Positions 28,249 through 38,428 of a stretch of 64,000 nt of DNA are shown in pieces (position 1 is the stretch's first letter; each line of letters begins with the position of its first letter). The notes under the pieces were generated by a model, which saw nothing but the letters and a program-made list of their open reading frames with translations, searched no databases and was not told where the DNA came from. Location: positions 620,001 to 684,000 of the forward strand of contig NZ_JANQAJ010000006.1 of assembly GCF_024707105.1 (NCBI RefSeq), written 5' to 3'. The position numbers were made by a program, and so were the translations under genes. Source of the stretch: Devosia ginsengisoli. GTDB taxonomy: Bacteria > Pseudomonadota > Alphaproteobacteria > Rhizobiales > Devosiaceae.

Positions 28249-28704
28249 ATGGATATCGACCTGATCCTGGCCATCGGCCATCACCTTGCAGTGTTCCTGT
28301 TGGTGGCGATCCTCGCCGCCGAATTCGCCCTGCTGCGGCCGGGTCTGGCCGGCGCGCGCGTCGGGCAATTGGCGCGGATCGACGCGGCCTATGGCGGCAT
28401 GGCGATGCTGGTCATCGTGGTGGGCGTGCTGCGGGTGATCTTCGGCGCCAGTGGCTGGGAGTATTACGTCGCCAATTATGCCTTCTGGGCCAAAATGGCC
28501 GCCTTTCTCGCGGTGGGCCTGCTGAGCATCCAGCCGACGCTGGCCATTCGTCGCTGGGACAGTGCCGGAAAGGGCGATGCCGGCTATGCCGTGCCGCATA
28601 CGGAAATCGCGGCGAGCCGGCGGTTCATCCACCTACAGGCAGGGATGCTGGTGTTGATCCCGATCTTCGCGGCCGCCATGGCGCGCGGATATGGCGTGAG
28701 CTGA
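28249..28704 (+). CDS. DUF2214-family membrane protein
   Basis: About 151 residues from ATG 28249 (TTG 28237 also possible). Four hydrophobic helices; begins MDIDLILAIGHHLAVFLLVAILAAEFALL, with ARIDAAYGG and WAKMAAFLAVGLLSIQPT. DUF2214 proteins have unknown function. Probably controlled by the divergent TetR protein. Confidence 0.75.
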   Translation: MDIDLILAIGHHLAVFLLVAILAAEFALLRPGLAGARVGQLARIDAAYGGMAMLVIVVGVLRVIFGASGWEYYVANYAFWAKMAAFLAVGLLSIQPTLAIRRWDSAGKGDAGYAVPHTEIAASRRFIHLQAGMLVLIPIFAAAMARGYGVS

Positions 28705-28719
28705 GCGAGAACCGGCGCG

Positions 28720-29394
28720 TTACTTGCCGGTCGGCAGCGGCGTCTTCGGCTCAAAGCGGCACCATTCGGCAATGACGCAGCGCCAGCATTCGGGCTTTCG
28801 CGCCTTGCAGACATAGCGGCCGTGCAGGATCAGCCAATGATGGGCATGCAGCATATATTGCGTCGGCACCGCCTTGAGCAATTGCTGCTCCACAGCCAGC
28901 GGCGTCTTGCCGGGGGCGAGACCGGTGCGGTTGCCGACGCGGAACAGGTGGGTATCCACTGCAATAGTAGGCTGCCTGAACCAGATATTGAGCACCACAT
29001 TGGCCGTCTTGCGGCCGACGCCGGGCAGGGCTTCGAGCGCGTCGCGGTCGTCGGGCACTTCGCCGCCATGCTTGTCGAGCAGGATCTGGCTCAGCGCGAA
29101 GACATTCTTGGCCTTGCCGCGATAGAGCCCGATCGTCTTGACCAGTTCGGTGATGCGCTCAACGCCCAGGGCCACCATGGCCGCTGGCGAGGGAGCGAGT
29201 TCGAACAGGCGCTTGGTGGCCTTGTTGACCCCGGCATCGGTGGCCTGGGCCGAGAGCACCACGGCGACCAGGAGGGTAAAGGCATTGAGATAATCGAGCT
29301 CGCCCTTGGGCTCGGGCTCGATTTCGTGAAAGCGGGCGAAGATCGCCTCGATATCAGCCTTGGGAAGGGCCTTCACTTTTTTCGCCGCCGCCAT
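28720..29394 (-). CDS. nth: Endonuclease III
   Basis: 224 residues. DNA glycosylase/AP lyase for oxidised pyrimidines. Helix-hairpin-helix LEALPGVGRKTANVVLN with the catalytic Lys in the loop, Asp in AVDTHLFRV, and a [4Fe-4S] ligand set C-x6-C-x2-C-x5-C (CKARKPECWRC...C) near the C-terminus. Divergent from a DUF2244 gene, 48 nt away. Confidence 0.95.
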   Translation of the reverse strand: MAAAKKVKALPKADIEAIFARFHEIEPEPKGELDYLNAFTLLVAVVLSAQATDAGVNKATKRLFELAPSPAAMVALGVERITELVKTIGLYRGKAKNVFALSQILLDKHGGEVPDDRDALEALPGVGRKTANVVLNIWFRQPTIAVDTHLFRVGNRTGLAPGKTPLAVEQQLLKAVPTQYMLHAHHWLILHGRYVCKARKPECWRCVIAEWCRFEPKTPLPTGK

Positions 29395-29442
29395 TCTCTC
29401 GCCTCTGATTCTGCGCCTATAGTCAGTGGTGAAGAGTCAGCC

Positions 29443-29928
29443 ATGCCAATGCAAGCCACAACCACCACACCCCTGTTCGCCGCCGCGCTGAAGCCGGACC
29501 AATCGCCGCGCCTGTTCGGCGGCTGGCTGGCCTTCGTGCTGGCCGCCATCGCAGTCATGCCGCTGGCCGTGCTGGTGCCCGGCGTGCTGCAGCCCACCGC
29601 CATTGCCTTCGCCATCGGCGGGGCGGGCCTCGTGGCGCTGTCGCTGCGGCAATCACGGCGACGCAAGCTGACGCAGCAGGTCACGCTCTGGCCCGACCAG
29701 CTCGAAATCGCCAGTACGGACCGCCATGGCGTGCGCACCTTGCGCCGGTTCGATCCGGCCAGCGTCAGGCTGGTGCTGGAGCGCGACGAGAACGAGAAAA
29801 CCGTCGCCATGCGGCTGCGCGCCGGCACCGATGAGATGGAGCTTGGCGCCTTCCTCAAGCCCGAGGATCGCTCGAGCTTCGCCAAGGCCTTCGGCACGGC
29901 TTTGCGCCGGGCACGACAGGCTGCCTGA
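29443..29928 (+). CDS. DUF2244-family membrane protein
   Basis: 161 residues from ATG 29443. Two hydrophobic helices near residues 26-65 (LFGGWLAFVLAAIAVMPLAVL and AIAFAIGGAGLVAL), then a basic stretch RQSRRRKLTQ and a beta-rich cytosolic domain (VTLWPDQLEIASTDRHG). The layout fits DUF2244, often adjacent to nth in Rhizobiales. Function unknown. Confidence 0.75.
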   Translation: MPMQATTTTPLFAAALKPDQSPRLFGGWLAFVLAAIAVMPLAVLVPGVLQPTAIAFAIGGAGLVALSLRQSRRRKLTQQVTLWPDQLEIASTDRHGVRTLRRFDPASVRLVLERDENEKTVAMRLRAGTDEMELGAFLKPEDRSSFAKAFGTALRRARQAA

Positions 29929-30001
29929 AGCCGTCAAAACCGGGTCGCATCCACGGCCTGCCTCTCCTACATAGACACCCAGACAAATGACGGGTGTTCC
30001 G

Positions 30002-30871
30002 ATGAACCAGATCACGCATATGACCCCTGCGACGGACTATGACACCATCCGCGCCGCCATCCGCTACCTGAGCGAGAACGGACCCGATGGCACCGATCTT
30101 GCCCGCTTTGCGCGGGGCCTGGGCATGACGGAGCGGCAGCTGACCGAGCTGTTCCGCCGCTGGTGCGGCCTTTCGCCCAAGAGCTTCGCCCAGGCCGTGG
30201 CTTTGGACCATGCCAAGAGCCTGTTGCGCAGCAAGGAGAGCGTGCTCGACACCACTTATGAAGTGGGCCTGAGCTCAACCTCGCGGCTGCATGACCTGTT
30301 CGTGACCTATGAAGCCATGCCGCCCGGCATTTTCCGGGCCGGTGGCGAAGGCATCGACATGGTCTGGGGCGCCGCGCCATCGCCCTTCGGCATGGCGGTG
30401 GTGACAGCCACCGATTACGGCATGTCGGGCCTGGGCTTTGCCGATGCGGACATGACGATCGAGCAGGCCTTCGAGGACCTGGCCAATCGCTGGCCCAATG
30501 CGCGCTTCGTCCGGGACGATGCCCGCGTGGCCCCCATGATCGCGCAGGCCTTCGATCCGGCGCGCTGGTCGCCCGACCATCCGGTGCGCGTGGTGCTGAT
30601 CGGCACCGATTTCGAGGTCAAGGTGTGGGAGACGCTGCTGAAGATTCCCTGCGGCCAGGCCACGACCTATCAGAGTGTCGCCAACCAGATCGGCCGGCCC
30701 ACGGCCGCGCGAGCGGTCGGCGCAGCGGTCGGCAAGAACCCGATCAGCTTCGTCGTGCCCTGTCATCGCGTGGTGGGCACGTCAGGGGCGCTGACCGGCT
30801 ATCACTGGGGCGTGCCGCGCAAGCGGGCCATCCTGGGCTGGGAAGCCGGGGTGGTTTCGGCGGCGCATTAG
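30002..30871 (+). CDS. Ada-like methylated-DNA-protein cysteine methyltransferase with AraC-type HTH
   Basis: 289 residues. N-terminal AraC-type DNA-binding segment ([32 protein letters not shown]) without the Ada zinc-binding methyl-acceptor domain. C-terminal alkyltransferase: [25 protein letters not shown] and the acceptor motif VPCHRVVG. It would repair O6-methylguanine and perhaps regulate transcription. Short form relative to E. coli Ada (354 residues). Confidence 0.88.
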   Translation: MNQITHMTPATDYDTIRAAIRYLSENGPDGTDLARFARGLGMTERQLTELFRRWCGLSPKSFAQAVALDHAKSLLRSKESVLDTTYEVGLSSTSRLHDLFVTYEAMPPGIFRAGGEGIDMVWGAAPSPFGMAVVTATDYGMSGLGFADADMTIEQAFEDLANRWPNARFVRDDARVAPMIAQAFDPARWSPDHPVRVVLIGTDFEVKVWETLLKIPCGQATTYQSVANQIGRPTAARAVGAAVGKNPISFVVPCHRVVGTSGALTGYHWGVPRKRAILGWEAGVVSAAH

Positions 30872-30905
30872 CCATTCGGGCATAGCCCTCATGGCCTTCT
30901 CACCT

Positions 30906-30930
30906 AAAATCGCTCCACCGGAGCGATTTT
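30906..30930. terminator. Bidirectional terminator between ada-like gene and gpmA
   Basis: Stem AAAATCGCTCC / GGAGCGATTTT with ACC loop; A-tract and T-tract on opposite sides suit both converging genes. A near-parS site follows 19 bp later. Confidence 0.8.
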
Positions 30931-30948
30931 GCCTTCGGCCGGTTCGAA

Positions 30949-30962
30949 GTTTCACGTGAATC
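30949..30962 (+). promoter_or_regulatory. parS: Near-parS site after a terminator
   Basis: GTTTCACGTGAATC preceded by CGAA; same module as at 19961-20019. 13/14 to the parS core; intergenic. Confidence 0.5.
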
Positions 30963-31004
30963 GCGAGGTCTCATCTGCCCACCGCCAGTGCCACACCCAC
31001 CAGC

Positions 31005-31090
31005 CGTCATCCTCGGGCTTGACCCGAGGACACTGCACTTGATGGACTTGCGGCAAGTATAGAGCCCTCGGGTCAAGCCCGAGGGTGACG
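31005..31090. repeat. REP-like palindrome, family C copy 1
   Basis: CGTCATCCTCGGGCTTGACC and CGAGGA, then CCCTCGGGTCAAGCCCGAGG and GTGACG. It sits before the gpmA end. Confidence 0.75.
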
Positions 31091-31127
31091 ATCGCGGTTG
31101 GGGAAGCGCCGGTGGCGAGAGTGGACC

Positions 31128-31742
31128 CTAAAGCGCCACCCGCTCCACCAGCTTGCCGTCCGGCCCGATCCTGTAGATCGTCGGCTCCCCCGTAGCGATC
31201 TCGCGCTTCAAAATCTCATCCGGCGACAGCCCCTCGATGGCCATGACCAGCGCACGCAGCGAATTGCCATGCGCCGCCACGAGCACGGTCTTGCCGGCTT
31301 GCAGCAGCGGCACGATTTCGGCCTGGTAATAGGGCAGGGTGCGGTCGGCGGTGTCCTTGAGGCTTTCGCCGCCGGGCGGGGGCACGTCGAAGCTGCGGCG
31401 CCAAACCAGCACCTGTTCCTCGCCCCACTTTTCGCGCGCATCATCCTTGTTGAGGCCAGAGAGGTCGCCATAGTCGCGTTCGTTGAGGGCGGTGTTCCTG
31501 ACGATGGTGACATTGTCGATTGCCATTTCCTCCAGCATCAGGTCGAGCGTGTGCTGGGCCCGGCGCAGGGCCGAGGTATAGTAGCAATCAGGCACAATGC
31601 CCTTGGCCTTGAGCGCCTTGCCCGTGGCGCGCGCTTCCTCGATGCCCTTTTCCGTCAGGTCCGGATTGCGCCAGCCGGTGAAGAGGTTCTTGAGGTTCCA
31701 CTCGCTCTGCCCGTGGCGCACGAGGATCAGGGTACCGGTCAT
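31128..31742 (-). CDS. gpmA: 2,3-bisphosphoglycerate-dependent phosphoglycerate mutase
   Basis: 204 residues. Interconverts 3- and 2-phosphoglycerate. [18 protein letters not shown] at the start carries the phosphorylated His; [18 protein letters not shown] and [11 protein letters not shown] provide the second His region. The start overlaps the EVE-gene stop by 4 bp; dapB-EVE-gpmA form one operon. Confidence 0.94.
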   Translation of the reverse strand: MTGTLILVRHGQSEWNLKNLFTGWRNPDLTEKGIEEARATGKALKAKGIVPDCYYTSALRRAQHTLDLMLEEMAIDNVTIVRNTALNERDYGDLSGLNKDDAREKWGEEQVLVWRRSFDVPPPGGESLKDTADRTLPYYQAEIVPLLQAGKTVLVAAHGNSLRALVMAIEGLSPDEILKREIATGEPTIYRIGPDGKLVERVAL

Positions 31743-32200
31743 TGGCTAGTCTCCGAGATTGAAGTTTGGCCGACGCTCATGGCGGCGGCAATGCGGGAAA
31801 AGTCGGCGGCGCTGACTGAGAACAGCGACTTGCGGAAATACATGCCCCAATGGGCGGGATCGCTGACGAAATCGAGCTGGGGCAGCAGCAGGTAGATATC
31901 GGCTTCCTGGGCGTCGAGATAATGCGCGCGGCGCATCCAGGCTTCGGTGGCGCCCATGACCGCGCTGGGCCCGGGCGCGCCTTCGGCAATGGTGCCGATG
32001 GCGGTGAAGCGGCGCACCGCATCCTTGCCGCCCAGGGTTTCGGTCGGCGAATAATAGGCGAAGGCGTCGCCCGGCTGCAGGCGTTTGACAGCGCTATGCT
32101 TGCCATGGGCGAACATGACGAAGCCCTGCTGGCGACCCACGCGCACATGCGCCGCCGCCGCCACACCGATCCAGCAGGTCGGCGTGGCCATGCCGGTCAC
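31739..32200 (-). CDS. EVE-domain (UPF0310-type) protein
   Basis: 153 residues (GTG 32200, overlapping dapB by 4 bp; ATG 32191 is an alternative). EVE/PUA-like fold: [38 protein letters not shown] and the aromatic pocket [19 protein letters not shown] domains are thought to read modified bases in nucleic acids. Role here unknown; context is dapB and gpmA. Confidence 0.8.
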   Translation of the reverse strand: MTGMATPTCWIGVAAAAHVRVGRQQGFVMFAHGKHSAVKRLQPGDAFAYYSPTETLGGKDAVRRFTAIGTIAEGAPGPSAVMGATEAWMRRAHYLDAQEADIYLLLPQLDFVSDPAHWGMYFRKSLFSVSAADFSRIAAAMSVGQTSISETSQ

Positions 32201-33024
32201 AGCCCCAGCACGTCGGTCATGGAATAAAGCCCGGCGGGCTTGCCGGCGGCCCAGAGCGCGGCGCGGGCGGCGCCATTGGCGAAAATGGCGCGATCCTCGG
32301 CGCGGTGATTGAGCTCGATGCGCTCGGAGGGGCCGGCCAGGATCACCGAGTGATCACCCACGACCGTGCCGCCGCGCAGGGTGGCAAAGCCGATCGTGCC
32401 GGCTTCGCGCGGGCCGGTATGGCCGTCGCGGACGCGGATGGAATGGTCGCGCAAGGCGATATTGCGGCCCTCGGCAGCGGCTTCGCCCAGCATCAGAGCG
32501 GTGCCCGAGGGGGCATCGACCTTGCGGCCGTGATGCATTTCGAGAATCTCGATGTCGTATTCGGCCAGCGTCGCGGCGGCCTTGCGCACGAGGCTGGCCA
32601 GCACATTGAGCCCAAGCGAGAAATTGCCCGACTTGACCACGCGGGCGCCGGCCTGCGCCGCATGGGCGATGGCGGCGTCGTCGGCCTCGGAACAGCCTGT
32701 CGTGCCGATGACATGGATGAGGCCGCGTTCGGCGGCCTTGGCGGCGAGGGCTACGCTGGCCTGGGGGGCAGTGAAGTCGATGATGGCATCGGCGCCAGCA
32801 AGGGCGGCGTCGATATCGTCGGTAATGGCGATGCCCAGCGGGCCGATGCCGGCGAAGAGGCCCGCATCCTGGCCGATGGCTGGCGTGCCGGGCCGGTCGA
32901 CGGCGGCATGGAGCTTGGCGACGGCGCCGTGCAGGGCGAGACCGTTGAGCGCGGCGACGGCACGGATATTGGCCGCGCCCATGCGCCCACCGGCGCCCGC
33001 CACCACGACCTTGAGTTCCGCCAT
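32197..33024 (-). CDS. dapB: 4-hydroxy-tetrahydrodipicolinate reductase
   Basis: 275 residues. Lysine/meso-diaminopimelate pathway. NAD(P) loop [33 protein letters not shown], and the catalytic [13 protein letters not shown] are all present. Starts MAELKV. First gene of dapB-EVE-gpmA. Confidence 0.96.
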   Translation of the reverse strand: MAELKVVVAGAGGRMGAANIRAVAALNGLALHGAVAKLHAAVDRPGTPAIGQDAGLFAGIGPLGIAITDDIDAALAGADAIIDFTAPQASVALAAKAAERGLIHVIGTTGCSEADDAAIAHAAQAGARVVKSGNFSLGLNVLASLVRKAAATLAEYDIEILEMHHGRKVDAPSGTALMLGEAAAEGRNIALRDHSIRVRDGHTGPREAGTIGFATLRGGTVVGDHSVILAGPSERIELNHRAEDRAIFANGAARAALWAAGKPAGLYSMTDVLGL

Positions 33025-33141
33025 TGCGCTCTCCCGAATTCGGCTTGCCCTATAGCAGCGCCTTGGCCAAACGCCAACAGCGCTGCCCCATTGCCGTCAA
33101 CATGGTAAGGTTGAGGTTGCTGTAAAACCAAGGGGAGTGAT

Positions 33142-33492
33142 TTGACCATCACCAATGCGCTGGCCGGCATCGCGGTAGACGATATTGCCGACGCGCTCGA
33201 CTTCTATGAGCGCCTGTTCGGCCGGCAGGCCGATGCCAGGCCGATGAAGGATGTTGCCGAGTGGAAGCTGACCGGCGGCGGCTGGGTGCAGGTCTTCACC
33301 GATGGCGACCGTGCCGGCGCCTCGTCGCTGACGCTTGTTGTCGATGACCTCGGCGAGGAACTGGGCCGGCTGGAGCTGCAGGGGCTGAAGCCGGTTTCCA
33401 AGGCGATCGGGGATTTTTTCAAGACGGCGAAGTTCCGGGACGGGGATGGCAACCAGGTCATCCTGAGCCAACCGCAGCCGGGGACGTATTGA
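33142..33492 (+). CDS. VOC-family (glyoxalase-like) protein, TTG start
   Basis: 116 residues from TTG 33142 with AGGGGAG upstream. Begins MTITNALAGIAVDDIADALDFYERLFG, the glyoxalase/bleomycin-resistance fold. Ends FRDGDGNQVILSQP. Single paired beta-alpha-beta-beta-beta modules; substrate unknown. Confidence 0.78.
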   Translation: MTITNALAGIAVDDIADALDFYERLFGRQADARPMKDVAEWKLTGGGWVQVFTDGDRAGASSLTLVVDDLGEELGRLELQGLKPVSKAIGDFFKTAKFRDGDGNQVILSQPQPGTY

Positions 33493-33511
33493 GAGGGGTC
33501 GATTGTCCGAT

Positions 33512-33618
33512 CCCTCCCATCCACAATCGCTTCCCGCGGACTTGATCCGCGGGTCACTCTCCATACGGCACAAAGCGGATAGAGACCCCCGGATCAAGTC
33601 CGGGGGAGGCGGTTGTGG
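33512..33618. repeat. REP-like palindrome, family C copy 2
   Basis: CGCGGACTTGATCCGCGGGT, and ACCCCCGGATCAAGTCCGGG followed by GGAGGCGGTTGTGG which pairs with CCACAATCGCTTCC. It separates convergent VOC and coaA genes. Confidence 0.7.
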
Positions 33619-33640
33619 GCGAGGCGAATACTGCGCCCCG

Positions 33641-34594
33641 CTAAACCCGCCGCAACTGCACCGTTTCGATCAGATGGCTCTTGCCCTTCTTGAGGATCAA
33701 ATCCGCCCGCCCCCGCGTCGGCAGCACATTTTCCACCAGGTTGGGCAGGTTGATGGTGCGCCAGACTGTGCGGCCGAATTCGCCGGCTTCTTCCTGGCTC
33801 ATCTCGGCGAAGCGGCGGAAGAATGAGGTCGGGTCCTTGAAGGCGGTTTCGCGCAGGCGGAAGAAGCGCTCCATGAACCAGGTTTCGAGATCGTCATTGT
33901 CGGCGTCGATATAGACCGAGAAATCCATGAAATCGGAGGCGAACAGGATGGGGGCACCATCCTTGGGTAGCTCGCCGGGCTGGAGGATGTTGAGGCCTTC
34001 GACGATGAGGATATCCGGCCGGTCGATGGTCACTTCGCTCCCCGGCACCACGTCATAGACCAGGTGCGAATAGACCGGCGCCTGCACATTGGCCTTGCCC
34101 GATTTGATATCGCTGAGGAACTGCACGAAGCGGGGCCGGTCATAGCTTTCGGGGAAGCCCTTGCGCTCCATGATGCCGCGTTCGGCCAGCACCGCGTTGG
34201 AATGCAGGAACCCGTCGGTGGTGACGAGATCGACCTTGGGGCTCGAGGGCCAGCGCTGCAGCAGAGCCTGGAGGATACGCGCCGTGGTGGATTTGCCTAC
34301 CGCGACCGAACCGGCCACGCCGATGATGAAGGGCACTTTCTGGTCGGGCGTATCGAGAAAGCGGGTCGACACATTATGCAGGCCCTGGATGGCCTCGACA
34401 TAATAGGACAGCAGCCGCGTCAGCGGCAGGTAGACCTCTTCGGCCTCTTCGAGCGAGATGGGATCGCTCAGCGTGCGCAGGCGCTCGATATCGGCGGCAT
34501 CCAGCGTCATCGGCTGGCCGTCGCGCAAGGCGCTCCATTGCGCCTTGGTGAAATGATGGTAGGGCGCGAGGACCGGGGGACGGCGGGCCATCAA
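33641..34594 (-). CDS. coaA: Pantothenate kinase (type I)
   Basis: 317 residues. Phosphorylates pantothenate, the first step of CoA synthesis. P-loop [46 protein letters not shown] and [13 protein letters not shown] are CoaA signatures. Overlaps the hisE stop by 4 bp at the end of the his operon, a common Rhizobiales arrangement. Confidence 0.95.
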   Translation of the reverse strand: MMARRPPVLAPYHHFTKAQWSALRDGQPMTLDAADIERLRTLSDPISLEEAEEVYLPLTRLLSYYVEAIQGLHNVSTRFLDTPDQKVPFIIGVAGSVAVGKSTTARILQALLQRWPSSPKVDLVTTDGFLHSNAVLAERGIMERKGFPESYDRPRFVQFLSDIKSGKANVQAPVYSHLVYDVVPGSEVTIDRPDILIVEGLNILQPGELPKDGAPILFASDFMDFSVYIDADNDDLETWFMERFFRLRETAFKDPTSFFRRFAEMSQEEAGEFGRTVWRTINLPNLVENVLPTRGRADLILKKGKSHLIETVQLRRV

Positions 34595-34908
34595 GCCTGG
34601 TCCTTCCGCGATGCCTTTTCGGCGAGGCCCGACTGGGCCGTGCGGCTATCGAGTTCGGCCATGACTTCGGAAAGCGGCAGATTGGCGGCGCGCAGCACGA
34701 CGAGCAGGTGATAGAGGACGTCGGCCGATTCCTTGACCAGTTCGGCGCGATTGCCGGTCACGGCTGCGATCACCGCTTCGGTGGCTTCCTCGCCCAGCTT
34801 CTGGGCGCATTTCTCCATGCCGCGGGCGATGAGCTTTGCCGTGTAGCTCTCGTCGGGCGAGGCCAAGGCGCGGGTGGCAATGCGGGCTTCGAGGTCGTCG
34901 AGGGTCAT
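34591..34908 (-). CDS. hisE: Phosphoribosyl-ATP pyrophosphohydrolase
   Basis: 105 residues. Second step of histidine synthesis. All-alpha MazG-like fold: [39 protein letters not shown] and [14 protein letters not shown]. Between hisF (separated by a REP) and coaA (overlap). Confidence 0.95.
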   Translation of the reverse strand: MTLDDLEARIATRALASPDESYTAKLIARGMEKCAQKLGEEATEAVIAAVTGNRAELVKESADVLYHLLVVLRAANLPLSEVMAELDSRTAQSGLAEKASRKDQA

Positions 34909-34932
34909 GGCAGAGAAGTCTCCTCCTGCACG

Positions 34933-35008
34933 ATGTCATCCCGGCCTTGAGCCGGGATCCATCTTGAGATCTCAGGATGGGCCCCGGGTCGAGCCCGGGG
35001 TGACATCG
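34933..35008. repeat. REP-like palindrome, family C copy 3, inside the his operon
   Basis: GATGTCATCCCGG followed by CTTGAGCCGGGATCC; then GATCTCAGGATGGGCCCC, GGGTCGAGCCCGGGG and TGACATC. Located between hisF and hisE. Confidence 0.75.
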
Positions 35009-35057
35009 CATTTGGGGCAGCTTTTAAAGCAAAAGCACCGGCGCCGTCACGTTCGAC

Positions 35058-35861
35058 TTAAGCCGCTGCCGGCGCATCCATGCGAACCGCCACGCCGTGG
35101 TCGCGGAGATAGGCCTTGGCCTGGGGAATGGTGAAGGTGCCGAAGTGGAAGATGGAGGCGGCCAGCACGGCGCTGGCATGGCCCTCTTTCACGCCATCGA
35201 CCAGGTCCTGCAAGGTGCCGACGCCGCCCGAGGCAATGACCGGCACTTCCACCGCATCCGCTATGGCGCGGGTGAGCTTGAGGTCGAAGCCGGACTTAGT
35301 GCCGTCCCGGTCCATCGAGGTGACCAGCAATTCGCCAGCGCCGCGCTCGACCATGGCAACGGCAAATTCCACCGCGTCGAGCCCGGACGGCTTGCGGCCG
35401 CCATGGGTGAAGATTTCCCATTCGCTGCGATTGTCGCCCCCGACTCGCTGGTCGAGCCGCTGCTTGGCATCGACCGAGACGACGATGCATTGATTGCCGA
35501 ACTTGTCGGCGGCGCGGGAGATGAAATCGGGATCGTTCACCGCCGCCGAATTGATCGCCACCTTGTCGGCCCCGGCCAGCAGGAGCTTGCGGATATCCTC
35601 GATGGTCCGCACGCCGCCACCCACCGTCACCGGCATGAAGCAGTGTTCTGCCGTGCGCGCCACGACGTCGAAAATCGTGTCACGACCTTCATGGCTGGCG
35701 GTGATGTCGAGGAAAGTCAGCTCGTCCGCGCCCGCCGCATCATAGGCGATGGCGGCTTCCACCGGATCGCCGGCATCGCGCAGGTCGACGAATTGCACGC
35801 CCTTGACCACACGGCCGCCCATGACGTCGAGGCAGGGGATGAGGCGGGTCTTAAGGGTCAT
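35058..35861 (-). CDS. hisF: Imidazole glycerol phosphate synthase subunit HisF
   Basis: 267 residues. TIM-barrel cyclase that pairs with HisH to make IGP and [24 protein letters not shown] with catalytic Asp, [25 protein letters not shown] and [11 protein letters not shown] match the family. Start overlaps hisA stop by 4 bp. Confidence 0.97.
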   Translation of the reverse strand: MTLKTRLIPCLDVMGGRVVKGVQFVDLRDAGDPVEAAIAYDAAGADELTFLDITASHEGRDTIFDVVARTAEHCFMPVTVGGGVRTIEDIRKLLLAGADKVAINSAAVNDPDFISRAADKFGNQCIVVSVDAKQRLDQRVGGDNRSEWEIFTHGGRKPSGLDAVEFAVAMVERGAGELLVTSMDRDGTKSGFDLKLTRAIADAVEVPVIASGGVGTLQDLVDGVKEGHASAVLAASIFHFGTFTIPQAKAYLRDHGVAVRMDAPAAA

Positions 35862-36589
35862 GCTGTGGCTTTCAGAAGCGCGAGTGCTTCACGTGAATCA
35901 ATCCGCCCGTCATAGAGCGCGCGGCCGGATATGGCGCCTTCGAGCACGGCGGCATCCGGCCGTGTAAGGCGCTCGATATCGGCCATGGAGGCCAAGCCGC
36001 CAGAGGCGATGACCGGAATGGACGTGGCGCGGGCCAGTTCCAGCGTCGAGTCCCAGTTGATGCCAGCCAGCACGCCATCGCGGTCGATATCGGTATAGAT
36101 GATGGCGGCCACGCCGGCGCCCTCGAAGCGCCTGGCTAGTTCGATCACCGACAGCTCGGAGGTCTCGGCCCAGCCTTCAACCGCCACCATGCCCTTCCGC
36201 GCATCGATGCCGACAGCGACCTGGCCGGGCCACTGTTTTGCGGCCTCTTTCACCAGGGCGGGATCGCGCACCGCCACCGTGCCGAGGATGACGCGGCTCA
36301 GGCCCTTGGCCAGCCAGGACTCGATATGAGCCAAAGTGCGGATACCACCGCCAAGCTGGACCGGGAAATTCACCGCCTTGAGGATGGCTTCCACCGCCGC
36401 GCCATTGACGCTCTCGCCGGCAAAGGCGCCGTTGAGATCGACGACGTGGAGATATTGGAAGCCCTGCTCCTCGAAGCTCCTCGCCTGCGCAGCCGGGTCG
36501 TCGTTGAACACGGTGGCCTGGTCCATGTCACCCAGCTTGAGGCGCACGCATTGGCCGTCCTTGAGGTCGATGGCGGGAAACAGGATCAC
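35858..36589 (-). CDS. hisA: Phosphoribosylformimino-5-aminoimidazole carboxamide ribotide isomerase
   Basis: 243 residues from GTG 36589, which overlaps the hisH stop by 4 bp (GTGA). [41 protein letters not shown] and YTDIDRDG mark HisA. A near-parS sequence occurs in the codons for DSREAL near the C-terminus. Confidence 0.97.
   Translation of the reverse strand: MILFPAIDLKDGQCVRLKLGDMDQATVFNDDPAAQARSFEEQGFQYLHVVDLNGAFAGESVNGAAVEAILKAVNFPVQLGGGIRTLAHIESWLAKGLSRVILGTVAVRDPALVKEAAKQWPGQVAVGIDARKGMVAVEGWAETSELSVIELARRFEGAGVAAIIYTDIDRDGVLAGINWDSTLELARATSIPVIASGGLASMADIERLTRPDAAVLEGAISGRALYDGRIDSREALALLKATA
35886..35899 (+). promoter_or_regulatory. parS: Weak parS-like sequence inside hisA
   Basis: GCTTCACGTGAATC, 12/14 to the parS core, in coding sequence. 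May be chance. Confidence 0.25.
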
Positions 36590-37236
36590 GGCGTCCACCT
36601 CAGGAAATTCTCGATCAGTTGCAGTCCCAGCGCCTGGCTTTTTTCCGGGTGGAACTGGGTGCCGAACATGTTGTCGCGGCCGACACAGGCGGTGACCTGC
36701 CCACCATAATCGGTGGTCGCCAACAGCGTATCGGCGCTCTCTGTCACCAGGTGATAGGAGTGCACGAAATAGGCATGCAGCCCATCCGGACCATCGGGAA
36801 TGCCCGACAGCAGCGGATGCGGGCGGGTAATGGAAATGGTGTTCCAGCCCATATGCGGAATCTTCAGCGCCGGATCGGACGGGGCGATCTTTTCGACCGC
36901 ACCGGGAATCCAGCCCAGACCCGGCGTCACCACCTTCTCGCGGCCCTCGGATGCCATAAGTTGCATGCCGACGCAGACGCCCAGGAACGGCACGCCGCCC
37001 CTGACAACGCGCTCTTCCAACGCCTCGACCATGCCGGAGACGGCATCGAGCCCGGCCTTGCAATCGGCGAAGGCGCCCACGCCGGGCAGCATGATGCGAT
37101 CGGCGGCGCGAACGCGGTCGGGATTGGCAGTCACTTCAATGGTGATGCCGCCCAGCCCGTTGGCCATGCGCTCGAATGCCTTGGCGGCGGAGTGGAGATT
37201 GCCCGCGCCGTAATCCACGATGGTGACGAGGCTCAT
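36586..37236 (-). CDS. hisH: Imidazole glycerol phosphate synthase subunit HisH
   Basis: 216 residues. Class-I glutamine amidotransferase partner of His[37 protein letters not shown] (catalytic Cys) and FHPEKSQ (catalytic His, Glu). Overlaps a DUF2628-like gene upstream by 4 bp. Confidence 0.97.
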   Translation of the reverse strand: MSLVTIVDYGAGNLHSAAKAFERMANGLGGITIEVTANPDRVRAADRIMLPGVGAFADCKAGLDAVSGMVEALEERVVRGGVPFLGVCVGMQLMASEGREKVVTPGLGWIPGAVEKIAPSDPALKIPHMGWNTISITRPHPLLSGIPDGPDGLHAYFVHSYHLVTESADTLLATTDYGGQVTACVGRDNMFGTQFHPEKSQALGLQLIENFLRWTP

Positions 37237-37580
37237 TGCAAAGCCTCCAGTTGCGCCATGTCGGCGCTAACAGCGACACGCTCACCGCGATGGGTCCAGC
37301 CGCGCCAGGTGAGGGCATGGCGGCGCAGGCCGGGCGCGGCAAAGCCAAGCCAGATGGCGGCAAGCGCATAGAGCAGGAAAGTGGTGTCGCCGCCGATGAA
37401 GCGGGACAGCACGACCAGCGCGACAACTTTCAGCACCCAGGCCACCAGCTCGAGCCAGAGGCCATGCGCCACGAGGAAGAGGGGCGGCAGGATAGCGGCG
37501 AACCAGGAGAACTTCTCCGGCACGGCCGCGGGCAAAGCCGGCTTGCCTTGCTTGGGATCGAAAATGGCGTAGAGGGTCAC
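37233..37580 (-). CDS. DUF2628-like membrane protein in the his operon, GTG start
   Basis: 115 residues from GTG 37580 with GGAGCG upstream. [33 protein letters not shown], then hydrophobic helices [25 protein letters not shown] and [16 protein letters not shown]. Overlaps hisH by 4 bp. The same gene sits between hisB and hisH in many Rhizobiales; no histidine role is proven. Confidence 0.8.
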   Translation of the reverse strand: MTLYAIFDPKQGKPALPAAVPEKFSWFAAILPPLFLVAHGLWLELVAWVLKVVALVVLSRFIGGDTTFLLYALAAIWLGFAAPGLRRHALTWRGWTHRGERVAVSADMAQLEALQ

Positions 37581-37599
37581 CGGACGCTCCAAAAACGCG

Positions 37600-37675
37600 A
37601 TGTCATCCCCACGAACGCGGGGATCCATCTCGAGATTTCAGGGTGGACCCCGGCTCGAGGCCGGGGTGACACCGT
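37600..37675. repeat. REP-like palindrome, family C copy 4, inside the his operon
   Basis: ATGTCATCCCCACGAACGCG and GGGATCC, then GGACCCCGGCTCGAGGCC and GGGGTGACA. Between hisB and the DUF2628-like gene. Confidence 0.7.
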
Positions 37676-37717
37676 GGTTGTGGCTGGATTAGTGCAAAAG
37701 GCCGGAAAACGAAAGGC

Positions 37718-38305
37718 CTACAGCGTACCCTTGGTGCTCGGCACGCGATCGCCGGCGCGGGGATCGATCTCCACCGCCTCGCGCAGGGCGCGGGCCACGG
37801 CCTTGAACATGGACTCGGCCAGATGGTGGTTATTGTCGGTATAGAAATTCTCGATATGCAGCGTAATCCCGGCATTCATGGCGAAAGCCTGGAAGAATTC
37901 GCGGAACAGCTCGGTATCCATCTCGCCGACCTTGTCGCGGCTGAACTCGGCCCGGAACACAAGGAACGGGCGGCCGGAAACATCCAGCGCGGCGCGGGTC
38001 AGCGTGCCGTCCATGGGCAGGTCGGCGCTGGCATAGCGGCGAATGCCCTTCTTGTCGCCCAGCGCCTTGAGCACGGCCTGGCCCAAAGCGATACCCACAT
38101 CCTCCGCCGTGTGGTGGAAATCGATGTGCAGGTCGCCCTTGCAGGTCACGTCCATGTCGATCAGCGAGTGGCGGCTGAGCTGGTCGAGCATGTGATCGAG
38201 GAAGCCGATGCCGGTCGCCATGTTGTGTGCGCCAGTGCCATCGAGGTTCACCGAGACGGAAATCTCGGTCTCGGTGGTCTTGCGGGTGATACTGGCTTTG
38301 CGCAT
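37718..38305 (-). CDS. hisB: Imidazoleglycerol-phosphate dehydratase
   Basis: 195 residues from ATG 38305 ([19 protein letters not shown]). Dehydrates IGP. Metal-binding [14 protein letters not shown] and [13 protein letters not shown] are intact. First gene of hisB-DUF2628-hisH-hisA-hisF-hisE-coaA; monofunctional, with no HisB phosphatase domain. Confidence 0.97.
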   Translation of the reverse strand: MRKASITRKTTETEISVSVNLDGTGAHNMATGIGFLDHMLDQLSRHSLIDMDVTCKGDLHIDFHHTAEDVGIALGQAVLKALGDKKGIRRYASADLPMDGTLTRAALDVSGRPFLVFRAEFSRDKVGEMDTELFREFFQAFAMNAGITLHIENFYTDNNHHLAESMFKAVARALREAVEIDPRAGDRVPSTKGTL

Positions 38306-38428
38306 GGCACTCTCCGGGGTCGGCGGCTCAGTAGCAGATAGGCACGGTTGCGTGAAGATTGGGTTTCCGCGCCATCGCCGCTTCACATTTCGGTGCAGGC
38401 TGATTGCCTCAACGACAAGGATCGATCC

